Notes under the pieces: generated by a model
Seen by the model: the letters and a program-made list of their open reading frames with translations, nothing else
Told to the model about the DNA's origin: nothing
Database searches by the model: none
Position numbers and translations under genes: made by a program
Shown here: one piece after another, positions 16,593-25,633 of the stretch
Layout of the letters: every line of letters begins with the position of its first letter
Position numbering within the stretch: position 1 is the first letter of the stretch
DNA from: Candidatus Binataceae bacterium
GTDB lineage: Bacteria; Desulfobacterota; Binatia; Binatales; Binataceae
Assembly: GCA_030038355.1 (NCBI GenBank)
Contig: JASHPB010000100.1
Span: forward strand, 1 to 35,864
Direction of reading: 5' to 3'
Length of the DNA stretch: 35,864 bases

Positions 16593-16613
16593 TGATGGGG
16601 ACGAGGGGACGCG

Positions 16614-17882
16614 ATGGCTCGGGATGAAAATCCGAACGACCGGCCGACAGGCCGCCCGATTGGCGACATAATCCGCCGCTACTACACTCTTTGGGGAATC
16701 TATTCCTTTGCCGGAGGCTTCCTCTTCGGCGTCTATCCACTTTTCCTGCGCGCACGCGGGCTTAGTCAGTTTCAGATCAACAGCGTGCTCGCGACCTATT
16801 TCCTGGTATTGTTCCTGACCGACGTGCCGACCGGCGCGTTCGCAGACGCGCTCGGACGACGCCGCTCCTGCGTACTCGGTGCCATGCTCCGCGTGTCGGC
16901 GTTCATGCTGTACTTCTTCGCGCATCATTATCTCGTTTTCCTGGTCGCAGAAAGTATCGACGGGATCGGAACGACGTTCGGCAATGGCGCGATCGATGCC
17001 TGGGGCGTCGACGCCTTGGACGACGCGGGTTACGAGGGCGTGAAGGATCGCCTCTTCTCGCGAATCTCGCAGCTCAATGCAGTGGGATTCATGGGCTCCG
17101 CGATGATCGGCGCGTACGTCGCCGATATCAATATCGCTTATCCCTGGCTGCTCGGTGCGGCGGGCTACTTGATGAGCGGCGTCTTCGCCTACCGCCTGAT
17201 GCATGACGAAAGACCGCGCGCATCGCATCTCCACCTCGACGCGATGCCCGCGCAGATCGCTGGCCGCGTCTCCCAAGGACTAAGGCGCGGATTCTCCGCC
17301 CGCACCGTGCTGATGCTGAGCACGGCGGGTGCCGTCGCATTCGCCGCGTGGGGTCCATACTGGGTCGAATGGCCGATTCTGTTCGACACTTCGTTCAACG
17401 TTGGAATCTGGATCATTGGCTGGATTTACTGCGCGCTCGCGATCGCACGAATGATCGGCGCCGAGGTTGTCGCCCGCGCATACGTGGAAGAAACGACGCG
17501 CCCATCGCGCGCGGCCATCCTTGTCATCATAACGGGCGCCGGCCTCGCCTTCGCCGGGCTCTTCGGCGGCAAGCCGTGGCTGATGCTCGCGATCTTGTTC
17601 GTGATGAATCTGTCGTTCGGCGCGCTGCAACCCCTCCTGCAGAGCTGGTTCAACGAGCAGATCGAATCCGAACAGCGCGCCACGCTGCTTTCGTTCAACA
17701 GCACCTTCCAGACGGCAGGCGGATCGATGGGCCTTCTCGCCAATGGCTGGATCGCCGATTCGTATGGAATTCCGGTCGCCTGGCAGGCGGCCGGGCTGCT
17801 CTCGATGCTTGCGGCGCCGATCTACTGGGCGCTGAGGTCGCGCGCTGACGAGGGCGTGATCGCGGCGAGCGAGGCCGAATAA
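16614..17882 (+). CDS. MFS transporter
   Basis: A 422-aa major-facilitator permease of normal length with about 12 hydrophobic helices. The cytoplasmic loop 2-3 motif is GAFADALGRRRS (about 74-85), the family's motif A. A short hydrophilic N terminus precedes helix 1 (YYTLWGIYSFAGGFLFGVYP). Helix 11-12 contains GGSMGLLANGWIAD. The start has GAGGGG about 6 nt upstream. The neighbouring Erm-like gene raises the possibility of drug efflux, but nothing in the sequence shows the substrate. It is followed 121 bp later by the aminotransferase gene; co-transcription is uncertain. Confidence 0.9.
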   Translation: MARDENPNDRPTGRPIGDIIRRYYTLWGIYSFAGGFLFGVYPLFLRARGLSQFQINSVLATYFLVLFLTDVPTGAFADALGRRRSCVLGAMLRVSAFMLYFFAHHYLVFLVAESIDGIGTTFGNGAIDAWGVDALDDAGYEGVKDRLFSRISQLNAVGFMGSAMIGAYVADINIAYPWLLGAAGYLMSGVFAYRLMHDERPRASHLHLDAMPAQIAGRVSQGLRRGFSARTVLMLSTAGAVAFAAWGPYWVEWPILFDTSFNVGIWIIGWIYCALAIARMIGAEVVARAYVEETTRPSRAAILVIITGAGLAFAGLFGGKPWLMLAILFVMNLSFGALQPLLQSWFNEQIESEQRATLLSFNSTFQTAGGSMGLLANGWIADSYGIPVAWQAAGLLSMLAAPIYWALRSRADEGVIAASEAE

Positions 17883-18003
17883 AGCCGCCGTGGAATGAAT
17901 TTGAAACGGCTGTAAGTGACGGTCCGAGCCCGCTACTAGCGAAGGAGCAAACGGTCAGTTAAAAATGAAGGTCGCGCGCGGACCGCGGCCAGAGCGGAGA
18001 AAA

Positions 18004-19209
18004 ATGGATTTCCCACGAATCAAACGACTCCCGCCCTATGTCTTCAACGCGATTGGCGAGCTATGCCTCAAGGCGCGCCGCGCCGGCGAAGACATTATCG
18101 ACTTCGGCATGGGAAATCCTGACGATCAGACTCCGCCACATATCGTCAGCAAGTTGATCGAGGCCGCAGGCAAGCCCGCCAATCACCGCTATTCGGTATC
18201 GCGCGGCGTTTACAAACTCCGCCTCGCGATCACCGATTGGTACAAGCGCCGCTACGAGGTCGAGCTCGATCCCGATTCCGAAGCGATCGTCACGATCGGC
18301 TCGAAAGAAGGCATCGCGCACATGGCGCTGGCGATTCTCGACCAGGGCGACGTCGTCCTCGCGCCGACGCCGACTTATCCGATTCATCAATACGGATGCA
18401 TCATCGCGGGCGCGCAGGTGCAAGGCGTGCCGCTTCGCCGCGGCGAGGAATTCTTCGATGCGCTGACGGCGACGGTAGAGCGCACCTGGCCGCGGCCGAA
18501 GTTCCTCATCATGAACTTCCCACACAACCCGACCACCGCGACGGTTGATCTCAAGTTCATGAAACACGTGGTCGAGTTCGCGACCGAGAACAATATGATG
18601 GTCGCGCACGACTTCGCCTACGCCGACCTCTGCTTCGACGGTTACCAACCGCCCTCGATGTTGCAGGTCCCGGGTGCGAAGAAAATTGGCGTCGAGTTCT
18701 TCACGCTGTCGAAGAGCTACAACATGCCGGGATGGCGCGTCGGCTTCGCTGTCGGCAATCCGGAGATGATCGGTGCGCTCGCCCGTCTCAAGTCATACTT
18801 CGACTACGGGATGTTTGCGCCAGTGCAGGTCGCGGCAATCGCGGCGCTCAACGGCCCGCAGCATTGCGTCTCCGAGATCTGCGCGATGTACAAGAGTCGG
18901 CGCGACGTCCTCGTCGATGGCCTGAATCGCGCCGCATGGCCGGTCGAGAAGCCCAAAGCCACGATGTTCGTGTGGGCGCCCATCCCCGAGCCGTTCCGTG
19001 AGATGGGGTCGCTCGAGTTTGCCAAGTTCCTGCTCGCCGAAGCCAAGGTCGCCGTATCTCCCGGTATCGGATTCGGAGCGGACGGCGACGGCTTCGTCCG
19101 CTTCGCGTTGATCGAGAACGAGCATCGCACGCGCCAGGCGATTCGCGGTATCCGCCAGGCCCTCGCCCGCGGACAGGCGCGATTCCCACGCGCCGCGAGC
19201 GGTTCCTGA
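18004..19209 (+). CDS. alaC: Class I/II aminotransferase, alanine transaminase AlaC-like
   Basis: A PLP-dependent aminotransferase of about 401 aa. It matches the AlaC/LL-diaminopimelate aminotransferase group: [13 protein letters not shown] at the N terminus, DFGMGNPD substrate-binding loop, NFPHNPT, HDFAYAD and [16 protein letters not shown] carrying the Schiff-base lysine. AlaC converts pyruvate and glutamate to alanine and 2-oxoglutarate; a broader specificity is possible. The ATG at 18004 has GCGGAG 4-7 nt upstream. The upstream ATG at 17965 would add [13 protein letters not shown], of which RPERR resembles E. coli AlaC, so that start cannot be excluded. It leads the run into homoserine dehydrogenase, threonine synthase and the COG3635 gene. 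Confidence 0.9.
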   Translation: MDFPRIKRLPPYVFNAIGELCLKARRAGEDIIDFGMGNPDDQTPPHIVSKLIEAAGKPANHRYSVSRGVYKLRLAITDWYKRRYEVELDPDSEAIVTIGSKEGIAHMALAILDQGDVVLAPTPTYPIHQYGCIIAGAQVQGVPLRRGEEFFDALTATVERTWPRPKFLIMNFPHNPTTATVDLKFMKHVVEFATENNMMVAHDFAYADLCFDGYQPPSMLQVPGAKKIGVEFFTLSKSYNMPGWRVGFAVGNPEMIGALARLKSYFDYGMFAPVQVAAIAALNGPQHCVSEICAMYKSRRDVLVDGLNRAAWPVEKPKATMFVWAPIPEPFREMGSLEFAKFLLAEAKVAVSPGIGFGADGDGFVRFALIENEHRTRQAIRGIRQALARGQARFPRAASGS

Positions 19210-19245
19210 TCTGAAATAGCATCGCGCCGCGCCGGGGTGAGCTAA

Positions 19246-20556
19246 TTGAAACCCGTACGAATAGCCCTGCTCGGATGCGGCACCGTTGGCGAAGGCGTGG
19301 TGCGGCTGATGCGCGCCAACGCCGCCTCCTACGCAAATAAAATCGGCGCGCCGCTCGAACTCGCTGGAGTCGCCGATCGCAGCCTGAAGCCGCTTGTGTC
19401 GCTTGGCGTGACCTCGAAGCTGATCACGCGCGATACAGAGAGCCTCATCTTACGCGACGATGTCGATATCGTCGTCGAGCTGTTCGGCGGCATCGAGCCC
19501 GCCCGCTCGCTCATCTTGAAGGCTCTCGCCGCAGGCAAGGATGTCGTCACCGCCAACAAGGCGCTCCTAGCCGAGCACGGCGAGGAAGTGTTTCGCGAGG
19601 CGGGCAAGCATGGACTCGCGCTCGGCTTCGAGGCGAGCGTCGGAGGCGGCGTACCGATCATCCGCACGCTCCGCGATGCGCTTGCGGGCGATCGCCAGCG
19701 CGCCCTTTATGGCATCGTCAACGGCACCTGCAACTCGATTCTCACGCAGATGAGCGAGGAAGGCGTCGAGTTCAAGGACGCGCTCGCCGACGCGCAGGAA
19801 AAAGGCCTCGCGGAGAAGGTGAACCCCGACCTCGATATCGAAGGCCACGACTCCGCGCACAAGCTCTGCCTGCTGGTGACGCTCGCGTTCGGGACGCTGC
19901 TCACGCCGCCGCAGGTCTACACCGAGGGGATCACGGCGATCACACAGGCCGATATCGCGTACGCGCGCGAGCTTGGATTCACGATCAAGCTGCTCGCGAT
20001 CGCCAAGGATGACGACGGCGCGATCGAAGCGCGCGTGCATCCCACGATGCTGCCCGCGCGGCATCTGCTCGCCAGTGTCGGCGGCGCCTTCAACGCAATT
20101 TACATCCACGGCGAAGCGCTCGGATGGACGATGTATTCAGGGCTCGGCGCGGGTCAGCTGCCGACCGCGACCGCCGTGATGGCCGATATCCTGGAAATTG
20201 CGCGCTACCGCGTGGCCGATGGCGCGCGCCGTGCGCATGCCCTTGGCCTTCCTGTTAAGCTCATCCGGCGCGCCAGTGTCCGCCCGATGGACGACGTGGT
20301 ATGCGAGTATTACCTGCGGTTTGCGGCGCGCGATAAGCCCGGCGTGCTGGGCGCGATCGCGTCGGTGCTGGGCAAGCGGGGAATTTCGATCGCGTCGGTG
20401 ATTCAGAAAGGCCGCGGCGCCGAAAGCACGGTACCGGTCATCATGCGCACGCACGAATCGCCGGAACGAAACTTAAAGCGCGCGCTCAGCGAGATTCGCA
20501 GACGTGCTATCGTCGACGACGCGCCCGCATTCATTCGAATCGAGGAGAAGCTGTAA
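19246..20556 (+). CDS. hom: Homoserine dehydrogenase
   Basis: A 436-aa enzyme that reduces aspartate semialdehyde to homoserine with NAD(P)H, the branch point to threonine and methionine. The N-terminal Rossmann motif is LLGCGTVGEG (8-17). TANKALL carries K104. GFEASVGGGVPI (126-137) and NPDLDIEGHDSAHK (192-205) form the catalytic domain with the conserved lysine. The C-terminal ACT domain (from about residue 343; RDKPGVLGAIASVLGKRGIS) suggests feedback inhibition by threonine. The start is a TTG at 19246 preceded by GGGGTGA. The gap to the aminotransferase is 36 bp and to thrC 3 bp, a tight operon. Confidence 0.96.
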   Translation: MKPVRIALLGCGTVGEGVVRLMRANAASYANKIGAPLELAGVADRSLKPLVSLGVTSKLITRDTESLILRDDVDIVVELFGGIEPARSLILKALAAGKDVVTANKALLAEHGEEVFREAGKHGLALGFEASVGGGVPIIRTLRDALAGDRQRALYGIVNGTCNSILTQMSEEGVEFKDALADAQEKGLAEKVNPDLDIEGHDSAHKLCLLVTLAFGTLLTPPQVYTEGITAITQADIAYARELGFTIKLLAIAKDDDGAIEARVHPTMLPARHLLASVGGAFNAIYIHGEALGWTMYSGLGAGQLPTATAVMADILEIARYRVADGARRAHALGLPVKLIRRASVRPMDDVVCEYYLRFAARDKPGVLGAIASVLGKRGISIASVIQKGRGAESTVPVIMRTHESPERNLKRALSEIRRRAIVDDAPAFIRIEEKL

Positions 20557-20559
20557 GGC

Positions 20560-21660
20560 ATGGCGGCAGATCGAAAATCCGATTCTCACCAACGGCTTTT
20601 TCACTGGCCGGGGTTGATCGAACATTACCGCCGCTTCCTTCCCGTAACCGATGCCACGCCGGTCGTCACGCTTAACGAGGGCAACACGCCGCTTATCGAC
20701 GCACCCTCGATCGCCGAGCGGCTCGGACCAAACATAAAGGTTTACTTCAAGTTCGAGGGCGCCAATCCGACTGGTTCTTTCAAAGACCGCGGGATGACGG
20801 TCGCAATCTCCAAGGCGCTCGGCGAAGGCGCTCGCGCCGTGATCTGCGCCTCGACCGGTAATACCGCTGCATCAGCCGCAGCCTACGCGGGTCGCGCGGG
20901 ACTTAAAGCTTATGTTTTGATTCCGAAAGGTGCGGTCGCCCTCGGCAAGCTGTCGCAGAGCGTGATGCACGGCGCGCGCGTACTCGAGGTAATCGGCAAT
21001 TTCGACATTTGCTTGAAGGTGGTGCGCGATCTCGCCGAACGCGACCCGGTGAAGATCCGCCTCGTTAACAGTATTAACCCTGATCGTATCGCAGGGCAGA
21101 AGACCGCTGCATTCGAGATCTGCGACCAGCTCGGCGATGCGCCGACACATCATTTTCTGCCCGTCGGCAACGCCGGCAATATCACCGCCTACTGGGCCGG
21201 ATATCGCGAATATAAAAATGAAGGCTTCGCGACGCAGGTGCCGAAGATGATGGGTTACCAGGCCGCGGAATCAGCGCCGATCGTCGTCGGCCACCCGATT
21301 GACGACCCGCACACGGTCGCGACCGCGATCAAGATCGGCAACCCTGCGAGCTGGAAGGGCGCGACCGCGGCGCGCGATGAGTCTGGCGGAATTATCGACA
21401 TGGTCACCGACGCCGAGATTCTCTCAGCATACCGACTAATCGCAACCGGTGGCGTTTTTGCCGAACCTGCGTCGGCAGCATCAGTTGCCGGTCTTTTGAA
21501 ATTCGGTGGAACCGGCGGAATCAAGCCAGGGTCGGTCATCGTCTGCACCCTTACCGGGCATGGCCTCAAGGACCCAGACACCGCGCTCAAGAATCTGAGC
21601 AACACGATTGTGTGCGAGCCCGATATTGAAAAGGTAATGAAAATCCTCGAGCGCGATTAG
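20560..21660 (+). CDS. thrC: Threonine synthase
   Basis: A 366-aa PLP enzyme that converts O-phosphohomoserine to threonine. The PLP lysine is K75 in [10 protein letters not shown]. The phosphate-binding loop STGNTAAS and the later VGNAGNI glycine loop fit the compact class of bacterial threonine synthases. The ATG begins 3 bp after the hom stop, so translation is probably coupled. Because the substrate is phosphorylated, a homoserine kinase must exist. None is recognisable in this operon except possibly the next gene. Confidence 0.95.
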   Translation: MAADRKSDSHQRLFHWPGLIEHYRRFLPVTDATPVVTLNEGNTPLIDAPSIAERLGPNIKVYFKFEGANPTGSFKDRGMTVAISKALGEGARAVICASTGNTAASAAAYAGRAGLKAYVLIPKGAVALGKLSQSVMHGARVLEVIGNFDICLKVVRDLAERDPVKIRLVNSINPDRIAGQKTAAFEICDQLGDAPTHHFLPVGNAGNITAYWAGYREYKNEGFATQVPKMMGYQAAESAPIVVGHPIDDPHTVATAIKIGNPASWKGATAARDESGGIIDMVTDAEILSAYRLIATGGVFAEPASAASVAGLLKFGGTGGIKPGSVIVCTLTGHGLKDPDTALKNLSNTIVCEPDIEKVMKILERD

Positions 21661-21676
21661 GCGCGGCGATTATCTG

Positions 21677-22906
21677 ATGAAATACGTAATCATTCACGGC
21701 GACGGCATGGCTGACTGGCCGTGCGACGAACTCGGCGGCAAGACTCCGCTCGAAGCCGCGCGCAAGCCCAACATGGACTTGCTCGCAACGCGCGGCACGC
21801 TCGGCATGGTCGCGACGATTCCCAAGGGCATGCCGTCAGGCAGCGATGTTGGGACGATGACGATGCTTGGGTACGACCCTGCCCGCTTCCATACCGGCCG
21901 CGCGCCGATCGAGGCCGCAAGCCAGGGAATCGAGATGGCGCCGGATGACATTATCTTCCGCATGAACCTCGTGTCGGTCGGTCCCGGCGACGGCGGTCCG
22001 CAGACGATGAATGATTTCACCTCGGGGCACATCAGCAGCGAGGAAGCGAAGCAGATCGTGGCCGACATCAACCGCGTTCTCGGGGGCGGCCCGATCGAGT
22101 TTCACAACGGCGTCAGCTATCGACATCTGATGGTCTGGCACAAGGGTGTCGCGCACACCAATCTCACACCTCCGCACGACATCAGCGGCAAGGCGGTAGG
22201 TAGCCACCTGCCCAAGGGCGAAGGCGCTGACCTGCTGCGCGACCTGATGACGCGCGCGGCGGATATTCTCGCGAATCATCCCGTCAACCAGGCGCGCCGC
22301 GCGGCAGGGAAAGCTGAGGCGACTTCGATCTGGTTCTGGGGCCAGGGCACGCGCCCCGCGGTCCCCACGCTTAAAGAGCGTTTCGGCGTCGACGGCTCAG
22401 TTATCTCGGCGGTCGATCTCGTCAACGGACTGGGCCGCCTCGCGGGCCTCAGATTGATCAAAGTTCCGGGCGCGACCGGATACCTCGATACAGATTATGC
22501 CGCCAAAGGGCGCTACGGCCTCGACTCGCTGAAGGACCGCGACTTCCTCCTGCTTCATATCGAGGCGCCCGACGAAGCTGGCCACATGGGACGTGCCGAC
22601 CTGAAAACCGAGGCCATCGAGCGCATCGACGAGTTGATTATCGGCCCGATGCTGAAAGGGCTCGACGCGCTGGGCGACTTCGGCATACTGCTGATGCCCG
22701 ATCACGCGACGCCGAGCAAACTGAAGACGCACTCGCCTGAAGCCGTGCCCTTCGCGCTCATGACCTCGGCCGAATATCGCATCGCCAACAGAACGGCGCG
22801 CCGCTACACCGAGGCTGAGGGATCGAAGACTCACGTGAGCTTCGAGCGCGGCCACGAACTGATCGGCGCGCTGTTCGACCGCGCAGGTAAGTCGGCGTCA
22901 AACTAA
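21677..22906 (+). CDS. COG3635 phosphoglycerate-mutase-like protein, proposed homoserine kinase analogue
   Basis: A 409-aa alkaline-phosphatase-superfamily metalloenzyme of the ApgM type. Metal and catalytic residues visible: D9 (HGDGMAD), S56 in GMPSGSDVGTMTMLGYDP as the phospho-acceptor, HIEAPDEAGHMG and PDHATPSKLKTHS near the C terminus. Archaeal relatives are cofactor-independent phosphoglycerate mutases. The bacterial group that clusters with hom and thrC has a TIGRFAM entry as a proposed homoserine kinase. The gene starts 16 bp after thrC and the operon lacks thrB, which fits that proposal. A plain glycolytic mutase is the alternative, with the gluconeogenic glpX next door in its favour. 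Confidence 0.88.
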   Translation: MKYVIIHGDGMADWPCDELGGKTPLEAARKPNMDLLATRGTLGMVATIPKGMPSGSDVGTMTMLGYDPARFHTGRAPIEAASQGIEMAPDDIIFRMNLVSVGPGDGGPQTMNDFTSGHISSEEAKQIVADINRVLGGGPIEFHNGVSYRHLMVWHKGVAHTNLTPPHDISGKAVGSHLPKGEGADLLRDLMTRAADILANHPVNQARRAAGKAEATSIWFWGQGTRPAVPTLKERFGVDGSVISAVDLVNGLGRLAGLRLIKVPGATGYLDTDYAAKGRYGLDSLKDRDFLLLHIEAPDEAGHMGRADLKTEAIERIDELIIGPMLKGLDALGDFGILLMPDHATPSKLKTHSPEAVPFALMTSAEYRIANRTARRYTEAEGSKTHVSFERGHELIGALFDRAGKSASN

Positions 22907-22918
22907 AGGGAGAATTGG

Positions 22919-23872
22919 ATGGAGCGGAACCTGGCCCTTGAGGTTGTACGTGCGACCGAGGCGGCGGCGCTTGCCTCGGCCCGTTTCATCGGCAAGGGCG
23001 ACGAGCGGATGGCCGATCGCGCGGCCTGCGACGCGATGCGCAAGACGCTCAACTCGATCGCGATGGACGGCAAGATCGTGATCGGCGAAGGAATGCAGGA
23101 CGACGCCGAATTCCTTTACACCGGCGAGATCGTCGGCACCGGCGCGGGGCCCGAAGTCGATATTGCGCTCGATGCGCTCGAAGGCTCGATTATCACGGCG
23201 ACCGGCGGCCCCAATGCGCTCTCGTGTGTCGCGGTGTCAGAGCGCAACAAGATCCTGCTCTGCCCCGATACTTACATGGACAAGATCGCGACCGGGCCGT
23301 CGGGACGCGGCGTGATCGATATCGATCGTTCGCCGACCGACAACCTGAAAGCGTTGGCCGAGGCCAAGAACGTTTACGTCGAGGACCTTCGGGTCGCGAT
23401 CCTCGATCGCCCGCGCCACGAAAAGTTGATCGCCGAAGTGCGGCGCGCGGGCGCGGGAATCAAGATGCTCAGCGCCGGCGACTTGTCAGCCGCGATCGCT
23501 ACTACGCGGCCTGAAAGCGAAATCGACATGCTAATCGGCGTTGGCGGAGCGCATCAGGGCGTGCTCGCCGCGGCCGCCATTCGCTCTGCCGGCGGCGAGA
23601 TGCAGTGCCGCTTCGTGCCGCGCAACTCGGAGGAAGCCGAGTCCTGCCTCGCCGTGGGCATCATGGATTTGAAGCATCGCTATACGCTCGAGGAGTTGGC
23701 TGGCGACAATGTGATGTTCGCGGCAACGGGCGTAACCACCGGAGACTATCTGCGCGGCGTGCGTTTTTTCTCGGGCGGCGCGATGACCAACAGCGTCGTC
23801 ATGCGCTCGAAGACGCACACGCTCCGCTTTATCGAAGCGGTCCACCACTTCGACTTCAAACCGGAATACTGA
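22919..23872 (+). CDS. glpX: Class II fructose-1,6-bisphosphatase
   Basis: A 317-aa enzyme of the GlpX type that dephosphorylates fructose 1,6-bisphosphate in gluconeogenesis (some homologues also act on sedoheptulose bisphosphate). The lithium-sensitive phosphatase signature appears as EVDIALDALEGS (78-89), and VIGEGMQDDAE (53-63) supplies metal ligands. IGVGGAHQGVLAAAAIR and ATGVTTGDYLRGV lie further on. GGGAG stands 7 nt before the ATG. It starts 12 bp after the COG3635 gene and ends the operon. Confidence 0.95.
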   Translation: MERNLALEVVRATEAAALASARFIGKGDERMADRAACDAMRKTLNSIAMDGKIVIGEGMQDDAEFLYTGEIVGTGAGPEVDIALDALEGSIITATGGPNALSCVAVSERNKILLCPDTYMDKIATGPSGRGVIDIDRSPTDNLKALAEAKNVYVEDLRVAILDRPRHEKLIAEVRRAGAGIKMLSAGDLSAAIATTRPESEIDMLIGVGGAHQGVLAAAAIRSAGGEMQCRFVPRNSEEAESCLAVGIMDLKHRYTLEELAGDNVMFAATGVTTGDYLRGVRFFSGGAMTNSVVMRSKTHTLRFIEAVHHFDFKPEY

Positions 23873-24097
23873 GCCGCTCCTTCCTTGTCTTCTTGAGCCA
23901 AGGCTGCCGGAGGCGAGGGAATTTATCCAACATTTGATCAGCCGACCAAGCGTTGCGTCTTTGGGCGCGGTCGTTTTCGTCATTCTGACGATGCTCACGG
24001 ATGCCTTCGCCACATCTCGATGTGAGACTACTTAGCCATCAACGAGATGCTCGACCGGATGATGATGCATCTCGGCTTCGAGGACCGCGGCTGATCG

Positions 24098-24556
24098 CTA
24101 CAACGTGCTTAGCGCCTGGCAAGTGTCGGAGTTCTTCTGGAACTTGCCCTGGATACATCCGAGCCGCGCGGCATCGAGGAGCGCCGGCTCGTCCCATCCG
24201 TGGGGCCACGCGTCAGCATCAACTTCCGCGCAGGCTCGCGTGTTGCCCGTCGAGCACCATGAACTCAACTCCGCGTGCTTAACCGCGAGCTGCTCGCAAG
24301 CGAGTTTCTTGCCGGACGTACAATCTTCCCTGAGCGCGTCGACCGAGAGCGTAGACTCGAAGGCGACCTTGGTCGGGCCGATTACCTGGATGATCGTGTG
24401 GCACGCGGCCTCGTTGCCCGCCTTACACGTCTCGTCGGCTTTGGTCTGGATTTTCTGAGCCACGTCCTCGGCAGGCGAAGTGCAGGACCACGCGGCAGGT
24501 ATCAGAGCGAGAGTACCAAAAAAGAGCGAGAGGCGAGTCACAGAAAATCTTGCCAC
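24098..24556 (-). CDS. Hypothetical cysteine-rich lipoprotein
   Basis: A 152-aa protein of unknown function with an N-terminal hydrophobic segment (LSLFFGTLALIPAAWSC) ending in a lipobox-like AWSC at C25. It is therefore probably exported and lipid-anchored, although W at -2 is not typical. The mature part has seven or more cysteines spaced about 15-20 residues apart in helical context (for example ETCKAGNEAAC, LREDCTSGKKLACEQL, SSWCSTGNTRAC). This recalls Sel1-like or other cysteine-paired helical repeats. The start is a GTG at 24556 with no clear ribosome binding site. It is transcribed against its neighbours. Confidence 0.6.
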   Translation of the reverse strand: MARFSVTRLSLFFGTLALIPAAWSCTSPAEDVAQKIQTKADETCKAGNEAACHTIIQVIGPTKVAFESTLSVDALREDCTSGKKLACEQLAVKHAELSSWCSTGNTRACAEVDADAWPHGWDEPALLDAARLGCIQGKFQKNSDTCQALSTL

Positions 24557-24709
24557 CCGCGCATTTTTTCGTGCTCAAGAGGCTGGCGCAAGAGCGCGAC
24601 GCGAGTCCGAGGGGTTGACCGTCGCCGCTTCATGGCGGATGAAGATCGCGTAAGCAATCGCGCGCCGCGCGCGGCACAATTTCGGGATCTCTGCCGAGGG
24701 AGTATCGCA

Positions 24710-25489
24710 ATGGAGCTCAAGGATCTCATCTTCGAACAAGGCGCAATCGCGACGCTGACCGTGAACAGGCCCGCGGCGCTCAACGCGCTCAATCGCAACG
24801 TTCTCGAAGAGATGGCGCGGGTGATACGCGAAGTCCGCCACGACCCCTCGGTGCGCGTGCTGATCGTCACTGGCGCAGGCGATCGCGCGTTCGTCGCCGG
24901 CGCAGATATCGCGGCGATGGCCAAGATGACGCCCACTGATGGCCTCGAGTTCGGCCGCCTCGGTCATCGCGTTATGGAAAGTTTCGAGGATCTTGCGATT
25001 CCGGTCATCGCCGCGGTCAACGGGTTCGCGCTCGGCGGCGGACTTGAACTCGCTCTCGCCAGCGACCTGATTATCGCGAGCGAGAAGGCCCGCTTCGGCC
25101 AGCCCGAAATCAATCTCGGCCTTATCCCCGGCTTCGGGGGCACGCAGCGCCTGCCGCATCGAATAGGCCACAACAAGGCGCGCGAGCTGATCATGACGGG
25201 AGAGATGTTCGACGCGAAGACCGCGCTCGATTGGCATCTCGCGAACCAGGTCGTGCCGCCCGACCAGTTGATGGACACGGCGCGCAAGCTCGCCGAGAAG
25301 ATCGCGAGCAAGTCCGCATTTGCGCTGCGCCAGGCGAAGGCCGCTCTGCGAGCCGCGATCACGATGGAGCAGGACGCAGGACTCCGCTTCGAGCAGGAGG
25401 CATTCGGCGTGGTGTTCGCAAGCGCAGATCGCGTCGAAGGGACGAGCGCGTTCGTGGAGAAGCGCCAGCCAAGCTGGCAGCATCGGTAA
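24710..25489 (+). CDS. Enoyl-CoA hydratase (crotonase family)
   Basis: A 259-aa crotonase that hydrates 2-enoyl-CoA to 3-hydroxyacyl-CoA. The oxyanion and catalytic parts are AGADIAAM (64-71), NGFALGGGLELALASD with E113, and FGQPEINLGLIPGFGGTQRL with E133; both catalytic glutamates are present. The ATG at 24710 has GAGGGAG 8 nt upstream. The much longer open frame upstream of it overlaps the antisense lipoprotein gene and is not coding. It precedes the acyl-CoA dehydrogenase and mutase genes after a 144-bp gap, so it belongs to the same pathway though perhaps to a separate transcript. Confidence 0.93.
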   Translation: MELKDLIFEQGAIATLTVNRPAALNALNRNVLEEMARVIREVRHDPSVRVLIVTGAGDRAFVAGADIAAMAKMTPTDGLEFGRLGHRVMESFEDLAIPVIAAVNGFALGGGLELALASDLIIASEKARFGQPEINLGLIPGFGGTQRLPHRIGHNKARELIMTGEMFDAKTALDWHLANQVVPPDQLMDTARKLAEKIASKSAFALRQAKAALRAAITMEQDAGLRFEQEAFGVVFASADRVEGTSAFVEKRQPSWQHR

Positions 25490-25522
25490 CATCGTTACCG
25501 CCTTCTGAACGATATCTCTGAG

Positions 25523-25536
25523 CGCTTGTTCAAGCG
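25523..25536. promoter_or_regulatory. Palindrome upstream of the acyl-CoA operon
   Basis: A perfect inverted repeat CGCTTG-TT-CAAGCG lies in the 144-bp gap, 98 bp before the acyl-CoA dehydrogenase start. TetR- or GntR-type regulators of acyl-CoA genes bind such sites. It could also act as a small hairpin after the enoyl-CoA hydratase gene, but no T-run follows. Confidence 0.4.
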
Positions 25537-25633
25537 ATTCGCGTGGTTTCTATCGACGCTGATCTCTATCTAGGCTAAACAATAGAATTGAGCCCGCGCG
25601 GACTCGCTAGGGATTCGCGCGCATAGCGATTCG

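Larger units (their letters stand above)
16261..16613. other. Non-coding interval between Erm-like gene and MFS gene
   Basis: No intact gene is visible here. The interval holds the promoter side of the leftward Erm-like gene, a decayed copy of the methyltransferase 3' end (16322-16393), about 160 bp without recognised content (16394-16555) and a strong hairpin terminator just before the MFS gene. Confidence 0.55.

Noticed and set aside
24022-24093. Short rightward peptide reading AINEMLDRMMMHLGFEDRG
   Set aside because: It looks protein-like but follows a stop codon directly, has fewer than 25 codons and could not be assigned to a family; possibly a remnant, not enough to call.
24275-24709. 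Long 5' extension of the enoyl-CoA hydratase frame
   Set aside because: The extension overlaps the antisense lipoprotein gene and lacks crotonase similarity; the ATG at 24710 has a good ribosome binding site.
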